Of a stretch of 5,952 bases of DNA, positions 5,091 to 5,952 are shown piece by piece. The position numbers and the translations under genes are program-made. Location: positions 1 through 5,952 of the forward strand of contig JAHWHB010000080.1 of NCBI GenBank assembly GCA_019323575.1, written 5' to 3'. Positions within the stretch are counted from its first letter, which is position 1. Each line of letters starts with the position of its first letter. The stretch comes from Candidatus Woesearchaeota archaeon (GTDB lineage: Archaea; Nanobdellota; Nanobdellia; Woesearchaeales; ARS49). Below the pieces are notes generated by a model. That model made no database searches. It saw only the letters and a program-made list of their open reading frames with translations, and was not told the DNA's origin.

Positions 5091-5927
5091 ATGCCTAAGA
5101 AGAAATCAATTTTAGAATACATTTTCGCCGGTATCGGCGCGGGTATTGTCTGGATTATTGTTAACGTTTTCAAAGCTCTATATTATCTGCTTGTTGGCTT
5201 GTTTAAGGGTGCTAAGTTTGCTACTAAGAAGGCTGCTAAGGCTCATCAGGATGCTAAAGTGCGTGCTGAACAGCCTAGGAGTCCTGCTAAGTATTCTGGT
5301 TTGAGTTTTTCTTCTGTTTTGAAGGGCAGTGTTGAGGGTTTTGAGCATCGCTTGTTGAATGATAGCCTGATTTTGGCTGTTGCCGGCAGGCGCGGCTCTG
5401 GTAAGAGCGTGCTTGGTTTTAGGTTGATGGAGAACATTCACGCTAAGACTGAGAGGTCTTGTTTTGTGCTTGGTGTTAAACAGGCTGTTCTTCCTTCTTG
5501 GATTCAGACTATTGATGAAATCTCTAAGGTTTCTAATGGCGGTGTTGTTTTGGTTGACGAGGGCGCCATTAGTTTTGGCAGCAGGGAGAGCATGTCTAAA
5601 AAGAACCGGTCTCTTGGAGAGCTTTTAGCAATCGCCCGCCATAAGGATTTGACGTTAATCTTTATCACCCAGAATACTGGTATGATTGACAAGAACGTGC
5701 TTAACCTGTGTGATGTTATCCTGTTGAAAGAAGGCTCTTTGTTGCAGGAGAAAATGGAGCGCAGTGTTATGAAGGATCTCTACTCAACTGCCAATTCTGC
5801 TTTGCAGAAGATTCCTGCTTCTGAACGTAAGCCTTATTGTTATGTTTTTGATGCTGATTTTGAGGGTCTTGTTTCTGCCTCTCTTCCAAGCTTTTGGAGT
5901 GTTAGGGTGAGCAAGAATCAGGCATGA
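5091..5927 (+). CDS. Membrane-anchored P-loop ATPase, HerA/FtsK/Zot-like
   Basis: 278 residues. Residues 7-40 are hydrophobic and flanked by basic stretches on both sides (MPKKKS; KGAKFATKKAAK), which fits a membrane hairpin or a single long anchor with the ATPase domain in the cytoplasm. The ATPase domain shows Walker A GRRGSGKS (99-106), Walker B GGVVLVDE (150-157) with catalytic Glu E157, and a third strand LIFITQN (189-195) ending in the polar Gln/Asn typical of this superfamily, preceded by IARHKDL. The lineage includes DNA pumps (FtsK, HerA), virion packaging ATPases and the Zot/pI proteins of filamentous phages. At 278 residues it is compact, and the anchor is N-terminal, whereas in Zot/pI it follows the ATPase domain. 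DNA or protein translocation at the membrane is inferred. A TATA-like box centred 27 bases before the ATG suggests a leaderless transcript. The stop overlaps the start of kae1 (ATGA). Call of ATPase is firm; subfamily is not. Confidence 0.9.
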   Translation: MPKKKSILEYIFAGIGAGIVWIIVNVFKALYYLLVGLFKGAKFATKKAAKAHQDAKVRAEQPRSPAKYSGLSFSSVLKGSVEGFEHRLLNDSLILAVAGRRGSGKSVLGFRLMENIHAKTERSCFVLGVKQAVLPSWIQTIDEISKVSNGGVVLVDEGAISFGSRESMSKKNRSLGELLAIARHKDLTLIFITQNTGMIDKNVLNLCDVILLKEGSLLQEKMERSVMKDLYSTANSALQKIPASERKPYCYVFDADFEGLVSASLPSFWSVRVSKNQA

Positions 5928-5952
5928 ACTGTCTAGGTATTGAGAGCACGGC
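5924..5952 (+). CDS. kae1: tRNA N6-threonylcarbamoyladenosine (t6A) biosynthesis protein Kae1, 5' end (partial)
   Basis: Only nine codons and two bases are present, reading MNCLGIEST and then Ala (GCN). This matches the highly conserved N-terminus of archaeal Kae1/TsaD/Qri7 proteins (M-x-x-LGIE-[GS]-TA), which forms the first nucleotide-binding strand of their ASKHA fold. Kae1 is the catalytic subunit of the KEOPS complex and transfers threonylcarbamoyl to A37 of ANN-decoding tRNAs; in many archaea it is fused to the kinase Bud32, which cannot be judged here. The ATG overlaps the TGA of the ATPase gene, implying a shared transcript and coupled translation. AGGGTGA (5904-5910) lies 13 bases upstream, a somewhat distant possible Shine-Dalgarno. 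Identification rests on ten residues, but they are unusually diagnostic. Confidence 0.85.

Noticed and set aside
3402..5692. Minus-strand open frames inside the two plus-strand genes (such as 3402-3797, 4659-4913 and 5178-5441)
   Set aside because: They overlap strongly supported genes, with no promoter-like sequence or ribosome site and biased composition.
5091..5927. Zot as an enterotoxin
   Set aside because: The resemblance is to the ATPase domain only. The C-terminal toxin-like region of Vibrio Zot is absent and the anchor is N-terminal, so no toxin role is implied.
1..5952. CRISPR arrays, tRNA or rRNA genes, insertion-sequence ends, attachment-site repeats
   Set aside because: No regularly spaced repeats, no T-loop (GTTCRANNC) in a cloverleaf context, no transposase or integrase frame and no paired direct repeats were found by eye.

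Overview
The window looks archaeal, most likely from a DPANN-type genome (Woesearchaeota, Pacearchaeota or a relative). The grounds are promoters of the layout CGAAA[GT]-N-TTTATATA or TTTAAATA (archaeal BRE plus TATA box) about 25-28 bases upstream of predicted transcript starts, leaderless or nearly leaderless gene starts, short AT-rich spacers, and the first ten residues of an archaeal Kae1 protein (MNCLGIESTA) at the right edge. The phylum is an inference; archaeal identity is well supported.

Layout. On the left (1-2826) five genes run on the minus strand. Reading from the centre outward they are: a 222-residue protein with one N-terminal membrane segment (2158-2826), a 227-residue soluble protein (1413-2096), a 198-residue helical and coiled-coil protein (811-1407), a 248-residue protein with one membrane segment, a proline-rich linker and a C-terminal EF-hand loop (59-805), and the first 18 codons of a gene with a signal-like N-terminus (1-56). 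The last four are packed 2 to 5 bases apart and form an operon; the first has its own promoter. A compact divergent promoter region (2827-2979) separates this block from the plus-strand genes. These are a 692-residue protein with five membrane segments and a long coiled-coil C-terminal region (2980-5058), a 278-residue membrane-anchored P-loop ATPase of the HerA/FtsK/Zot type (5091-5927), and the start of kae1, whose ATG overlaps the ATPase stop codon (ATGA).

How the parts may fit. Apart from the ATPase and Kae1, no protein belongs to a family I recognise. The block encodes an ATPase at the membrane, a large polytopic coiled-coil protein beside it, and a divergent set of single-pass and soluble helical proteins. 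Two minus-strand promoters carry a related palindrome just upstream of BRE/TATA, which suggests they are co-regulated. This could be an uncharacterised envelope-associated machine or a morphogenesis module of proviral origin. The tight coupling of the ATPase to the housekeeping kae1 gene favours a long-resident chromosomal locus over a recent insertion.

The two strands differ sharply in codon use. The 248-residue minus-strand gene uses GAC for all 15 aspartates, whereas the plus-strand ATPase uses GAT for 8 of 10. The plus strand is T- and G-rich in much of the window. No tRNA, rRNA, CRISPR array, insertion sequence or attachment site was seen, and no gene-free stretch exceeds about 155 bases.
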